64,000 nucleotides of DNA from Welwitschia mirabilis (GCA_051453625.1 JBOZIK010000001.1:121706903-121770902), one strand, 5' to 3'; numbered from the stretch's first letter, positions 24,797 to 37,080 are shown. Numbers and translations are program-made. Notes: generated by a model from the sequence alone, not told the origin.

Positions 24797-26130
24797 ATGA
24801 ACAACATTTTAGATGGTTTTTTCATTACTCATTCCCCCATGTTTGATGGGTTGAACTATACATATTGGAAAGCCCATATGACAATTTTTCTTAGATCCCT
24901 AGATGTAGACATAGAAGAGGTTATTTATGATGGTTATACTATTCCCACATTGACTAAAATCAATGTCCATGAAAATACCATTTTGGTTGTAAAAACACAA
25001 GATCAATGGACCTTAATTAATAGATCTAAATCTATCATAGATGTCCATGCTCTTAATGAAATTTTTTATGCAGTTTGTGTAGATGAATTTAAATGAATTA
25101 TAAATTGTGAACATTCAAAAGAAGCTAGGGACATCTTTGAAATAGCACATGAAGGAACATTTACTATTAATAGTTCAAACTTTAAATTATTATTTTCAAG
25201 TTTGAAGACATTTATATGGATGAGGAGAAGACACCACAGGAATTCTTTGGCAAACTTATACACATCATAAATTCCATAGTAAGTCTAGGTAAAAGAATGA
25301 ATAAGGCAAAGGTGGTTTGAAAAGTTTTGAGATCGCTTCCAAAAATATTTGAGCTATAAGTTACTATAATCAAAGAAAGAATAAATATAGATCTAATGGT
25401 GCTTGAAAAATTACAAGGTAATTTAGAAACTTATGAATTAAAATTTTGTAAAGATAGAAAGAAAAATATTGCTTTAAAATGTATGTAGGAATAATACAGA
25501 TCAAAAAAATTAGGTGAAGATCTTGATGATGATAAAGTTATTCTACTAGTAAGGAGATTTAAGAAATTTTTATGTAAAAGAAAGAAATAAGGTAAGCCAA
25601 GTAAAGGAATAAAAATAGATCATACCAAGTTTAGAAAAGTTTAAAACAAAGGAAAGAAGATTTAATGTTATTCTTACAAAGGATATGGACACATTACAAA
25701 TAAGTATTCAAACAACTAGAGAGATCGAAAAAAGTAAAAAACATTTTCATTTATTACTATATGGGATAATATAGATGAAGAGGATGATAGAAAATCTAGC
25801 CAAGAATCAAATGGAGATCAAAGGCTTTCATTCATGGCAATTATGCCTTCATTATAGTACTTAGCTTGCTCATCTGAACTAGATGATTTGGATCTCATTG
25901 AAGAAAATTAGAATAAACTTAAAGACACCTATCAAGAACTTTACATGAAGTGTAAAAAATTAACAAAGCACATTAATGATTTGAATAACATTATAAAAAC
26001 TCCCACCAAAGAAAAACAGGAATTGGAAATAAAGTACAAGATGATCAAATCTAAAAATTTTAAATTTTTTCTAGAGGTAAAAATTTATCACATTTTATTA
26101 GTAAATTTTCAAGTAGTTCAACTAAATTAG
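24797..26130 (+). pseudogene. Ty1/copia gag pseudogene
   Basis: Remains of the particle protein. An open stretch of 99 codons from the ATG at 24797, soon after the primer binding site, carries the typical N-terminus of plant copia Gags (PMFDGLNYTYWKAHMTIFLR, the DUF4219/UBN2 type). It continues past a stop as CEHSKEARDIFEIAHEGT, matching the UBN2 'A.EAW..L...HEGT' block. A first zinc knuckle is eroded (CYSYKGYGH, near 25660-25720). The last part (25945-26130) encodes a Lys/Glu-rich, probably coiled-coil segment (KKLTKHINDLNNII), as is usual in SIRE-type Gags. The minus-strand frame at 25066-25263 lies opposite and is a shadow. Confidence 0.88.
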
Positions 26131-26239
26131 AATAGAAGCTTAGAATATAGAACTATCTCATAACAAAATAGGCATTAGATTCATCCCCAAAGTTCACAAA
26201 ATTAGTAAAATCAAGTATCATGGCAAAATAAGTTTATTT

Positions 26240-27712
26240 CTAAAGTTACATGTCATTTTTATGGTAAGTTAAATCATTCCAAGTTATCTTGTAATGCTAG
26301 AAAAGTGATGTAGCTTTTAAATTTAGTTATTACCTTTCCTTTTGGATTTATTTCAAGAGGAAGTATACCACATTAATCTAAAAGGATTAAATAGGTAAAA
26401 TCTAATAATTTAAAAAGTATTTTGATTCAAACAAATTTCAAGATTTTAAATGGGACTAGCTTGTAGTTGGATTGTGGATACTCTTAACATATGATAGGAG
26501 AAAAATCTAGATTCAAATAGCTAAATGACTTTGATATTGAAGAAGTTACTTTTGATGATAACGAAAGAGTTAAGATTAAAGGAATTGAAAGAATTGATGG
26601 AGGTAATGTGCCCAAAGTAAATTAAGTTTTTTATGTTAAGGGTTTGAAGCATAATTTAATTAGCATTAGTCAAATTTGTGATAAAGGAAGAAAATATGAA
26701 TTTAAACATCTAAAACAAATGATATTATTCTTAAAGAGAATAGAATAAATACTGTTTATAGCATTTATTAATTACTTTTTGCTTCTTATTTTTCTTATGT
26801 AAAATAAGAAGAGATTTGACATAAACATTTAAGTCATGTAAATTATGATCATTTAAAAATGATTATTAGAAAAGATATTGTTAAAGGAATTTCAAAAAAT
26901 TAATATTAAAAAACATGATCTTTATGATGCATGCCAGAAAGAAAAACAAGTAAGAACATCACACAAAAGTAAAAATTAAGTTTCCATAATAATGCCTTTA
27001 GAGCTTATTCATATGGATTTTGTAGGACTAGCCCAAACCTAAAGTCTAGAAGGCAAATGCTATTTTTTGACTATGGTTGATAACTTTTCAAGATTTCTTG
27101 GATTGCCTTTCATGCAAATAAATATACAATGCATAAATATTGGATTGAAATATGTAATAAAATTTTAAACAAGAAAGGTTATACCATTAATAAAATTAGA
27201 AGTGATCATGGTGGAAAGCTTAAGAACCATTTTTTTGAAAAATATTATATTGACAATGGTATTGAACACTAATTCTTAGCTCCTAAAATTCCTCAACAAA
27301 ATGAAATTACTAAGAGAAAAAATAAAGTCCTTCAAGAAATGGAAAGAACAATGTTGAATGATAAGGAGGTTCTAAAAACTTTTTAGGCTAAAGGTATAAG
27401 CACCATTTGTTATATCTTAAATAGAGTTTGCCTTAGACCGAGAATGATAAAATACCTTAGGATCTTTGAAAAGAAAGACAACCAAATGTATTATACTTTA
27501 AAGTCTTTGGGAGTAAGTTCTTTGTGTTAAAGGATAGAGAACACCTAAGTAAATTTGAATTAAAGGCTAATAAAGCAATGTTTTTGGGATACTCTGCTAG
27601 AAGTAGAACTTATCATGTTTTCAACAAAAGAAGATTAACCATGAAAGAGTCAATAAATGTGCAAATAGATGATGTTAGCACAAGACCTCTTCTTTCCAAT
27701 GATGAATAAAAC
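26240..27712 (+). pseudogene. Ty1/copia protease-integrase pseudogene
   Basis: A second zinc knuckle (CHFYGKLNHSKLSC, 26251-26292; second Cys lost) is followed by the protease core LDCGYS-HMIGEKSRFK (26465-26520; normal LDSGCSRHMTG) and the block YVKGLKHNLISISQICDKG. The pre-integrase motif HLSHVNYDHLK lies near 26832. In the integrase core the first Asp (ELIHMDFVG, near 27010) and the second (IRSDHGG, near 27200) survive. The catalytic Glu of the usual 'QQNGVVERKN' is replaced by Lys (QQNEITKRKN, near 27295-27320). The C-terminal piece at 27524-27709 (FELKANKAMFLGYS, 'YHVFNKRR') is open for 61 codons and is the normal copia integrase tail. Several frameshifts separate the parts. Confidence 0.9.
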
Positions 27713-27959
27713 TTATCTCCAACCATTCTCACAACAAATGAAAATTAAATCAAAAAAGAAGAAGAAGTTCTAACAATAGAAGTCACTATTAAAAAGTTTA
27801 AAAGAGCTAAAAGATCATACTTTAGAGTCTATCGTTAGAGATGTTGGCTTAAATATTAGAATAACAAACTCTATGAAGAATTTTTGTGCTCATATTTATT
27901 ATGTTTTATAAATTAAACCTAAGAAGTTTGAAGAGGTAAAATCCCATGAAGAATTAATG

Positions 27960-29460
27960 ATGTCCATGCAAGATGAGTTGTAAAAATGCAAAAGAAATTA
28001 TGTATGAAAGCTTAATGAAAGGCCAAAGGATAAAAAGTGTTATTAGGATAAACTAGATCTTCAAAAATAAGTGTGATGAAAAAAACAATGTTATTAAAAA
28101 TAAATTAATATTAGTAACACAAGGTTATAACTAAATTAAAGGTATTGATGTAGGTGGTACTTCTGCTCCTATAGCAAGGCTAGCTAGCATGAGAATATTT
28201 TTACATTATGAAACCTTTAGGAATATCAAAGTATACTAAATGGATATAAAAAGTGCCTTTTTAAATGGAACCCTAAATGAAGAAGTATATGTAGAAAAAT
28301 CACAAGGGTTTATAGATCCTCAAAAACCTAATTATGTGTATAGATTTAAGAAGGCTTTATATGGGTTAAAGTAAGCTCCAAGAGCTTGGTATAGAAAATT
28401 AGTCATATTTCTAAATGAAAATGGTTATATCTTTGGAATGGTAGAAGAAACTTTATTTGTAAAAAACTTAAAAAAAATTATTATTATTTAAATTTATGTT
28501 AATGATATAATTTTCAGTACCTCTAGCGAAGTTTTCTCAAAAGAATTTGTCAATATCATGATAACACACTTCAAGATGAGTATGCTTGGTGATGTTAGAA
28601 TGTTTATTAGCTTACAAATTAAGAAATTAAAAAATTAAATTTTTATATCTTAGTCTAAATATGCAAGAAATTTAATCAAATGATTTAAATTAGAGAATTC
28701 TAAAATAATTGATACATCTATGTCAGCTTCTTATAAAGTTAGTCTAGATAAACAAAGAAAATTGATAGACTAGAAATATTATAGAGGTATAATATGAAGT
28801 TTTTTATATCTAACTACAAGCAAACTTAATATTATATTTATTATTATTGTGTATGAAAGATATTAAATCCAACTAAAATAATCATACTATAAACTTTTAA
28901 AAGAATAATAAGATATATAAAGGTACATGTAACTTTAGATTATGGTATCCAATAGAGACATCTTTTAATCTTATAGGATTTAGTGATTTAGGTTGAAATG
29001 GGTGTAATAATGATAGAAAAAGTAAAAGTGGTAATTATTTTCTATTAGAATTGTGTTTAATGAGATGGGCTAGTAAAATGCAAAACTCGATTTTCCTTTT
29101 AATAGCAAAAGTTGAGTATATAGCAGCAAGGAGTTATTATGCCCATCTTCTTTAGATGAAGGAAATGTTAAAAGATTTTGATATAGTTTTTGAATAAGTT
29201 CCTATTTTTGTAATAATACTAATGTAATTAATATTTCAAAAGACATTGTTCAACATTCTAGAACTAAATGTATTGAATTGTGACACCATTTTCTTAAAGA
29301 ATAAGTTGAAAAAGTAAATATCTCTATGAATTTTATTAGTACAGATTGTTAAATTACTGATATTTTTACTAAGCCTTTGAATTTTGATAATTTTATTCAT
29401 CTTTGTAATGAACTAGGATTATCTATCCATCCTATGATTGATTGTAGATTGGTTAATTGA
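27960..29460 (+). pseudogene. Ty1/copia reverse transcriptase-RNase H pseudogene
   Basis: Remains of the enzyme that copies element RNA to DNA and removes the RNA strand. Recognisable blocks: IRIKWIFKNKCDEKNNVIKN (28030), [27 protein letters not shown] (28235-28290), [20 protein letters not shown] followed by LK-APRAWY with Gln changed to stop (28370), and the active site YVND (28495-28506), where the usual YVDD has its first Asp changed to Asn. RNase H and tail: VEYIAARSYYAHLL (29110), VPIFCNNTNVINISKDIVQH, and IFTKPLNFDNFIHLCNELGL near 29360-29430. The TKPL tail is the standard end of copia pol. Between 28860 and 29060 the frame changes repeatedly. Confidence 0.93.
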
Positions 29461-29479
29461 ATCTAAATTTTAATCAACT

Positions 29480-31274
29480 AGATGTAATGGGTTGGTGAAT
29501 CTGAAACCCTAGTCGCCTAGATCTAAAGTACTATGATCCATGTCTTGAGGAGTTAACTAGACCTCAAACTAGTCGACTAAACCTATAGGGTTAAAGTATA
29601 GTAGAAAAGGTGGTGAACCCAATTTCTTTATCAAATCTCACTTTATTACCCTTTTCTTTAAAATCTAGTAGAGTCCAAACCATATCCATTGTCTTTTAAC
29701 CACTTGTCTCCTTTAGATTTAGCTTTTTATTATAGGTTTTCTTGTTTTCAATCTTTTTCTATGTGGTTGTACTGGCTGAGGATTCCTTCAAAAGATAACA
29801 AAAATAGGTAATCAGTAAAGATCCTTTGTATTTCTACTATGGTATATCTAAGAAAGTAATAGAGAAGTTTTTTCAAGAAGGTTGAAAGGAATCCCGTGTG
29901 TTGCTACCATAGAGCTTAGGGAACTCTATGATGTGGTGTAACACTTGTGAGATCTAGATCTCTCTTACTTATTTAATGTTTTATGACCTCTTTAGTCCTT
30001 TCTCACTAGGATGTTTTACAATAACTTTTTTTAATTCAAATACTAATACCCTAAAAACTATGATTTTGGGAAAGAAGATAAGGATTACTGTAGACCTCAT
30101 TACTGCTATTGTTAATCTTTTCTAAGGAGACTATGATGAGTTTTGACCTCTTTGTAACTCCATGGAAGATAAATCAAAGGTAAAAAGAAAGCTTTGTGAT
30201 ATGTTTCATAGGTGGAAAGCCACCTTTCTACTTCTCTTCTTACCCTAAAGTATAGGTTTTTGCATTTAGTATTTACTTATAATTTCTTATCTTTGGTAGG
30301 TTATCATGATGAAACCTTTAACTATAAGGCATATTTGATGTATTTGGTAGGAACTAGGCACTCTATTGATGCTCCTCCATAATGCTCAAGAGTATGATCT
30401 TCCAATTAAAGTATTACAAGACTAAGACTCTCCCATACTTAGTATTAATTGCCAACATCTATCATCAATATAGAGTCTAGTTAAACCTGAAGATAGAAAT
30501 CATTAATCCTATGTCAGCCATTAGGCATGCAATATTGTCTCGCATGTATATCTTTGCAGGTTCCAAGAAATTCTTTAAATCTCTTTCTCCCAAACAAGCC
30601 TCATCAGAGGAGACTCTTTCATACCTGAGGAGGATAGATTCTTGTATTAAGCATATGAAAAAATCTCTAGTCACAACTAGATATGAGATTGCTAATACTT
30701 CATAGGAAGATGAAAGCTCAGTGCAAAAAGTTATTAAAGAAGAGGATAAAGTAGAAAACAAATATTTTAAAGAATAATTGGAGGAGGAAGCCAAGGAATA
30801 TAATTGATCTTATCTTTTTTATTATGTTTTCATTCTTATTTCTCTTTTATCTTCTCTCTTTATTATTGATATAAAAAAGGGTAGAAATAGTTAGTTATTT
30901 GCTTAGTTATAACTACTCTTGATAAGTGCTTTCCTATTATAATGCTCAATATTTAGTAATAGGAATCCGTTTTTTTATCATTTCTATCCCACATTTTTTG
31001 TGCACATCTATTTAATCATAAACTATAATTTTTATATCTTATGGTTATTAAATATCTTTCATCTAAATGTTTTTTTCAATATATTTTTTAGATTTTACAT
31101 GTATTGTAAACTATTCTATAAATTGTTTTAATTAAGGTAGAAGTTGAAATCTCTCTAAAAATGTTTTATTTGATATAATTATTCAATATTACTTTGCAAA
31201 TTTAATGGACATTATTTGAGGAGAAGCTTTTCCAAATATAATATTTTCAACTAAGCATAAGTTTTTCATCAATG
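29480..31274 (+). other. Extra 3' region of the SIRE-like copia element, possible third-ORF remnant
   Basis: SIRE/Maximus elements often carry a third, envelope-like or unknown ORF after RNase H, and this ~1.8 kb stretch is in that place. The strongest trace is the open frame at 30511-30705 on the plus strand (SAIRHAILSRMYIFAGSKKF ... SLSPKQASSEETLSYLRRID). It runs past one stop into an acidic Lys/Glu-rich tail ending near 30806. I do not recognise a known domain, and the minus-strand frame opposite (30477-30794) has none either. The first ~100 bp contain further GTCGACTA-like motifs (near 29505 and 29570), like the LTR arrays. Confidence 0.45.
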
Positions 31275-31288
31275 TCAAAGGGGGATAT
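31275..31288 (+). other. Polypurine tract before the copia 3' LTR
   Basis: TCAAAGGGGGATAT stands directly before the LTR start TGTTGAGTAAAT. SIRE-type elements have the same 'CAAAGGGGGAGA' form. It would prime plus-strand DNA synthesis. Confidence 0.85.
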
Positions 31289-32779
31289 TGTTGAGTAAAT
31301 ATTTATTAATTTGATGTCAAACTAATGTTTTTAATTTAGCAAAACATGTTGTATCTTGTGTAGAAAATATTAATCTTTATAGATTAGAAGCTAAAACATT
31401 TTGTTACATTTTGCACTATAAACTTATTAATTTTTATATCCTCTTGAGGGATCGACTGAATTCCTAAGGGGTTGACCATAACTGAAGCTTATACTAAATT
31501 AACTAAATTCAAAGGGGTCAATTGGATATGTAAGGGATCAATCAGATATGTGGGGTATTTATTAGATCTAACCATAAAATATTTCACAGCTAGTCATTAA
31601 TGGATCAACTGGATTCCTAAGGGGTTGAATGGACCTAAGCATTTAATATTTTATAGCTAATTGTTAAGGGATTAACCAAATTACTGAGGAGTTAACTAGA
31701 CTTAAGAATCTAATATTTCACAACTGATCATCAAATGGTTAATCAAATTCCTAAGAGGTTGATTAGACCTAAGCATTAAAATTTTATAGTCGAACACCAA
31801 GGGGTCAACAAGATTTCTATAAAGTTAACCAGACCTAGAGTGAAATGTTTTCCTCCTTTATCAGCAAGGGGTCAATTAGATACATATGGAGTTGATTAGA
31901 GCTAGACCATAAAATAGTGTTGCAATTTTCTAGATAAGTGGATGACTAGATGAATAGATAGATGATGAGACCTATGGTCGACCAGACCCTAAGGGATTGA
32001 TTGGACATGAAGCCATAAGAAATAGGAGTCAACTTGAATAACATAAGAGTAATTGACTTTAGTGATAATATTAGATGGGGTCAACTGGATGTTTTAAGTG
32101 ATTGATTGGTTATGATGGAAATGATATTTTTTAACCATTATGAGCCTTTTTTTTCCTAATGGAAGGTCATTTTTACTTGTAAAAACCATAAAATACTTTT
32201 TCTATATATTTTCCAAGAGTCAAAATAAGTGTATCACTTTTGAATCATTATGAAATCATTGTTATATTCATTATCACATTTTCTACTTGACCAAAGATAA
32301 ACCTAGAGTTGTTGTTATCATTGTGTACTTAGTCAAGTCAGTTGCACTGTATACTTCTAAATTATATCATCTTCTCAAGAAGTGTAGTAATACCATTTAT
32401 TAAGCTAGAGATTAGGTGAAACTTATGCATTTCGACACACCATTATTACCACNNNNNNNNNNAAAGGTTGAAACTAAGCCTTAGAAAAGTTTGATTATAA
32501 AGGTTATAGGTAAACTTGAAATACTTGAAAGGAGATTAACGAAGATCTATATTAGAATTACTAGAAGCTAGTCATCAAGAGTGGAGTACAGGGTTTTCCA
32601 AACCACTATAAATCTCATGTGCATTTTCATTAGTATTTTTGTACTTTCTATTTTTTATTTTTCAAAATAGTTTTAATTTTATTTACATAATTATCTTAGT
32701 ATTTATTTTAAATAAATATATTTTTATGAATTTATTCAATTATTTTTAAATCCTATTCATCGCCCCTCTAGATCCTATA
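31289..32779 (+). repeat. Copia 3' LTR
   Basis: It begins TGTTGAGTAAATATTTATTA after the polypurine tract and ends GATCCTATA, aligned with the 5' LTR end GATCCTACA. It carries its own GGGGTCAACC array at about 31440-32110. A 10 N gap at 32453-32462 interrupts it. The 5' LTR has about 17 bases at the equivalent place, so the placeholder is a little short. Confidence 0.88.
32453..32462. other. Assembly gap (10 N)
   Basis: Ten N inside the copia 3' LTR. Comparison with the 5' LTR near 24410 suggests that only about 17 bases are missing. Confidence 0.95.
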
Positions 32780-32806
32780 CTAATAAGACTAATTGGAGGG
32801 CTATAT

Positions 32807-34216
32807 TATGATGCTAAATTATATATTTTTGATGGGATATTTTGAGTATTTTTATTAGAAATTTAGACAAGTTTAAGTGGGAAAAAAATATTACTAAGAG
32901 TCAAGGAGAAAATCATAGAAATACATAATCATTAGCACATTTAAAGACATTTTGAATGATTTTCAACACTTCACATTCTAAGGAGGAATTAATGATCTAT
33001 AAGGCTAATTTAACTTGATTGAAAAGCTTTAGAAGATCATTGTTCCCTTCATCATTTGGATAATTACCTAACTGACACCACACGTATGCTAACAAGGATG
33101 CTAACTAAACTAAAGATGTAAACTAATTTGAGACCTCTCTTAATATGGAATTATCTCCATCATTGTTTGGATGACAAAGAAGATGATATCTATTTTTAGT
33201 TAATACATCAAACTTCACTTAACTTATGACTGTGTCATGTACTTTTTATGCACTATTAGGATTTATGATGTACCTATTATTATTATTATCTATTTATTAG
33301 ATGTTTTATTATAATAAATACCTCCTTTATTCTCACTCTAATTTTATCTTCTTGGGCACCTAAAAATCTTGTGACATAAGATTGAAGGGTAGGATATTCA
33401 TTCATTAGTTACAGAGAGGAATTTTCCTTAGTGTTGGGATGTATCTCCTTAATTGAGATGCTAGTACTTTATAAAAGGATGTTGATTTACAATTAATTAA
33501 AATCTTCTTTTAGTTTTATTCACGTGCATGTCCCTTATGGCTAATGTTGGTTATGATTTTGTGATAGTTTTATAATTGATATAGGTTATCAAGAATAACC
33601 TTTATCAAGGTTGAAATAATTAGTTTAGAATTTGCATTGCATTGAATTTTATATTTCTTAGCTTAATCATTTCATTTTCTTTATATCTGATTAATGCACT
33701 TGATCTCTTAGGTTTGTTAAAATTAGTAACAGTTTCCTTGATCAGTCTAGGTCATAAAAGACCAATATTTATGATAGGAAGATTTAGTAATTAGATAGAT
33801 ATTACATTTNNNNNNNNNNNNNNNNNNNNNNNNNNNNNNNNNNNNNNNNNNNNNNNNNNNNNNNNNNNNNNNNNNNNNNNNNNNNNNNNNNNNNNNNNNN
33901 NNNNNNNNNTACAAGACCAATATTTATGATAGGAAGATTTAGTAATTAGATAGATATTACATTTATAGTAGTTTGCATTTTCATTGCATTAGTGTATTTA
34001 TTTTCTTGCATTGTTTATTTTTATTATTAAACCATAAAAGAAAAACCTAAAAATACTTCACTGAAATCAATTATCTAGATTCAAGTCTAATGCCTTCGAT
34101 GGATTATGAGATTTGATTTAACTCCCATCTATACTAATGTGCATGTTGTGAAAATATTTGTGATTGACAAGATTTGATCAAGGACATAAAGGATTGCATA
34201 AATACACATCACAATA
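32807..34216 (+). repeat. Gypsy 3' LTR with an assembly gap
   Basis: It aligns with 15686-16834 from its decayed start (TATGATGCTAAATT for TGTAATGCCAAATT) to its end (CACATCACAATA for CACACCACAACA). Only 27 bases separate it from the copia 3' LTR; they contain TTGGAGGGC, a plausible remnant of the gypsy polypurine tract. It is longer than the 5' LTR partly because of a 100 N gap and a 51 bp sequence repeated on both sides of that gap. A segment near 33690-33790 is absent from the 5' LTR. Confidence 0.85.
33810..33909. other. Assembly gap (100 N) flanked by a 51 bp identical repeat
   Basis: The 51 bases ending at 33809 are repeated without change at 33914-33964 after the gap. The most likely reading is that two contig ends overlap and were not merged, so the gap is probably spurious. 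Confidence 0.85.
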
Positions 34217-36470
34217 GTATGTTATGTATCATAGATTTTGTTTTTTAGATTATTCTTTTTGATCTACTACAAATTATTTTGTCATTTTTTTCACTTATTA
34301 GTAGAGAGTCAAGTAGGAAGCTTTTTATTTCTTTAAACCTAACTATAATTCTTTTTTTAATTATGTTTTAATTTCAAATTACATTTCATCCTATTTTGTG
34401 CTTCTTCCTACATAGCTATTCTCTTAAAGCAACTCTTTAAATGTTGTTTTCTTTCATTCTTAATAGACACATGGTCTCAAAGCTAAATATTCCATATCTA
34501 TGTGCTTAAAGATCTCTATAAGTAGGTTCACATCTATGCACACATATTTACTAGTAGTCTTCTAGTGATAGGTCTTTAAAGTATATTTCCTTATCCTTGT
34601 ATCAAATTCTTGGACCTTAGCATAACAACCTAAGCTTTTTAATTTGACATATGCATATTTTTTAATTTTCTTTTAGATTTTGTGCTTTCACTATGCGCAT
34701 GTAAAATTGTTCAACTTTGATCCAGATCTTTTCTATTTTAATGCTTATGTAGTTTTGTTTAGTAATTACTCACTTTTGAACACATCTAGTTTAGCTAGCC
34801 ATTTTCTATCTTTTAGCTCTATTTTTTGCACATGCATAGTTTTATTATTTCTTTATTTTTTAAGCATTTCAAGTTTTTCTTAAAAGTTTTTTGGATACTT
34901 TTTTCAAACATATAAATCTAAGACTCACCTTTTATAGTTTAATCAACCTAGAATGTTAAACAACATCCATTTGTTTAATTATTTGACTCTTTTTCTTGGA
35001 TTTTTGAGCTCCTCTTTTATCTCTTTATGAGTTTTTTCTTGGGATTTTAGCATTTTTGAGTTTTTTAAGCCAAATTTCTCTTACCAAGTCAAGTTGTAAT
35101 GTAGAGCAGAATCCCTTAACTTGATTTCTTTTACTTCAAAATCTATTTTTGTGATCTAAATAGATTAATCTAGGTTAGATGGTGAGCAAGATCTTCTTAT
35201 ATTATCTATACCATAATTAGCTTCTTTTCCTTTGTATTTTTGATCTTTTACTTCTTTTTTCATACTTAATAATTTTATTAATCCTTCTTAAGTTAACTCA
35301 TAAAAATTAAAATTTCTTTTACTCTTAACACTTAATTTGTTTATAGATAATAAGTTTTGGTTAGAATAGGCATGGGAATTCTTATATAGAAAAGTATTTG
35401 TGTCAAACTCTACACAACCTTCTAAAGGTTATTATGTAGTCTTAACTATCATAACTATAAATTTCAAGTTATATGGAGAGTCATGTATTTCTTAAGTGAA
35501 AATATCCTAGGCACCTCGAGGTTTAGATTTCTACATACATCTTAGTTATTGATGGTATATTGGATGAAGGCTAGAGGTACAATGATATGATCCACTTGGA
35601 TTTCATAATTAAGAGATACATGTAAAATAAAATTTTAAATCTTACTGATACTAAGGTATAAGGAGGTTACTAACATTACACAGTACTCCTCTTAAATTAG
35701 GTACATAGTTAAGGTAATCAAAATTGGCTAGCAACTTAAAAGCTCCATTAATGTAACTCACATTTTATCTTTTTACTCCCTTTGGAGATAAGGATATCAT
35801 CCTTGTGAAGGACATGATTACTACTTAGATTTGAGAATAAAGTTTAAAACTAATTAAATCAAGTATTTTCTTCAATTAATTATTAATCTAGATCCTTTTC
35901 ATTAAAATTTAACTTGCTTATATTAAGTATTATAATAAAGTATCTTTATTTTCTTTCTTGCACACATAGGTTTTTACTAGTTATGATTGTTTCTTTGTTA
36001 TTAGACTTTATGGTTTGAATAAATAATTGATTTATAAACTTAATTCCCTTTTACTATAACTGTACCTCTTTATCATATCACTTTATTTTTTTGCTTTAGT
36101 TGCATTATGACTTAGATAAATCACTTAAAATTATACCATGAGAATAAGATCCCTTTTCTTGTGATTATACCATCTCTTTACTTTTTATTTTCCTATATTC
36201 TTTTTGGGGTTTTATAAGATATCTTTATGTGATGGATAGATAGCTTTCAATTGTGATAGAGTAAGATTCCTTTGATTTACAACTTTATCTCACACATTAT
36301 CAATTCTCTTATGGTTCTTATTATTTTTCCATCATGTCATCTTTATCATCATTTTCAAAGGATAAAGTTTCAATAGTTATCAGAGTAATACACACCTATA
36401 CTTATCACAAGGATCATTAAAATCACTCTTTAAGATGATCAATTAAAAAAGGTTTAACATAAGGTTTTTA
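34217..36470. other. Non-coding DNA, nothing recognised
   Basis: No retrotransposon motif or gene is seen. A 67-codon plus frame at 34680-34883 is rich in Phe, Leu and Ser with no known motif. Codon quality gives no reason to call it. The DNA may be the interior of another decayed element on either strand. Confidence 0.4.
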
Positions 36471-37080
36471 TATCAATCATTTGCATTTATGATTATGAAA
36501 AGAATTTTTTGATTTATGATCACATATTTCTTCAAGACTAGGCTAAAGAAGCTACTTGGAAATATATTGATTTCAAATTAATAGAGATTATGTTAAAATC
36601 TATCACTTATTAATAGAAGAAGTTAGTTAATTAAATCAAAATCAGCTACACATCTTCTATACCTTAAATGATTTAGAGCTTATTAATCTTATACTTCCCA
36701 TGAAGAGTTTACATTATGAGAAGAAAAATATGAGTTAATTAATTACATAAATGCAAGACATTAAGGTAAAGGTAGTGGAGATTAACTTATAAAAATAAGT
36801 TTGCATTCATTATGTTAGTTAGATCCACTATTATTTAGAAGGATTCTCTTTATGTAATCATATTATATTGATACATAACACTAGAAATTTCATAATATGA
36901 CTTTTAATATGCTTAATAAAAATATCATTTCTACTAAAGCTTAGTTTAACTTCAAGGGACCTTCTTCCTCTAACACTACATTTAAAGGTTTTCATTCTTA
37001 TGGTCCTCATCATCAAAATAATCATTTACAAAAGTAAATGCATCATCATAATAGTAAGGCTTAAAAAAATAATGAAGTAA
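36471..37080 (+). pseudogene. Possible N-terminal gag part of a second copia element
   Basis: Called only because a copia zinc knuckle and protease follow directly. The stretch is full of stops. I see no firm Gag motif, so its extent is a guess. Confidence 0.3.

Larger units (their letters stand above)
23314..32779 (+). mobile_element. Ty1/copia retrotransposon, SIRE/Maximus-like, structurally near complete
   Basis: All landmarks are in order: 5' LTR, tRNA-Met primer binding site, gag with zinc knuckles, protease, integrase, reverse transcriptase, RNase H, an extra 3' region, polypurine tract and 3' LTR. The copia order (integrase before RT) is unambiguous. Total length about 9.5 kb, LTRs of 1.4-1.5 kb, the coiled Gag tail and a ~1.8 kb stretch between RNase H and the 3' LTR all suit SIRE/Maximus elements. 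The LTRs look about 80% identical by eye, so the insertion is old. Flanking pentamers (CTATC before, CTAAT after) agree in only three bases and do not confirm a target duplication. It is inserted in the gypsy element of 15.7-34.2 kb. All genes are broken. Confidence 0.9.
15686..34216 (+). mobile_element. Ty3/gypsy LTR retrotransposon interrupted by a nested copia element
   Basis: Two direct LTRs (15686-16834 and 32807-34216), which look about 80-85% alike by eye, bound an interior with gag and protease pseudogenes. The copia element at 23314-32779 sits inside, ending 27 bp before the 3' LTR. Removing it leaves a gypsy element of about 9.1 kb. The four bases directly outside both ends are GTAT (15682-15685 and 34217-34220), which supports one insertion event, although gypsy target duplications are normally 5 bp. 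Gag type and protease suggest the Tat/Athila side of Ty3/gypsy. Reverse transcriptase, RNase H and integrase are not recognisable between 19.5 and 23.3 kb. The element was either non-autonomous or lost pol. The LTR divergence points to an old insertion. Confidence 0.8.

Noticed and set aside
30477-30794. 105-codon minus-strand frame
   Set aside because: It lies opposite the possible third ORF of the plus-strand copia element and shows no domain of its own.
23309-32784. Target site duplication around the copia element
   Set aside because: The flanking pentamers CTATC and CTAAT match at only three positions; after this much decay they neither prove nor exclude a duplication.
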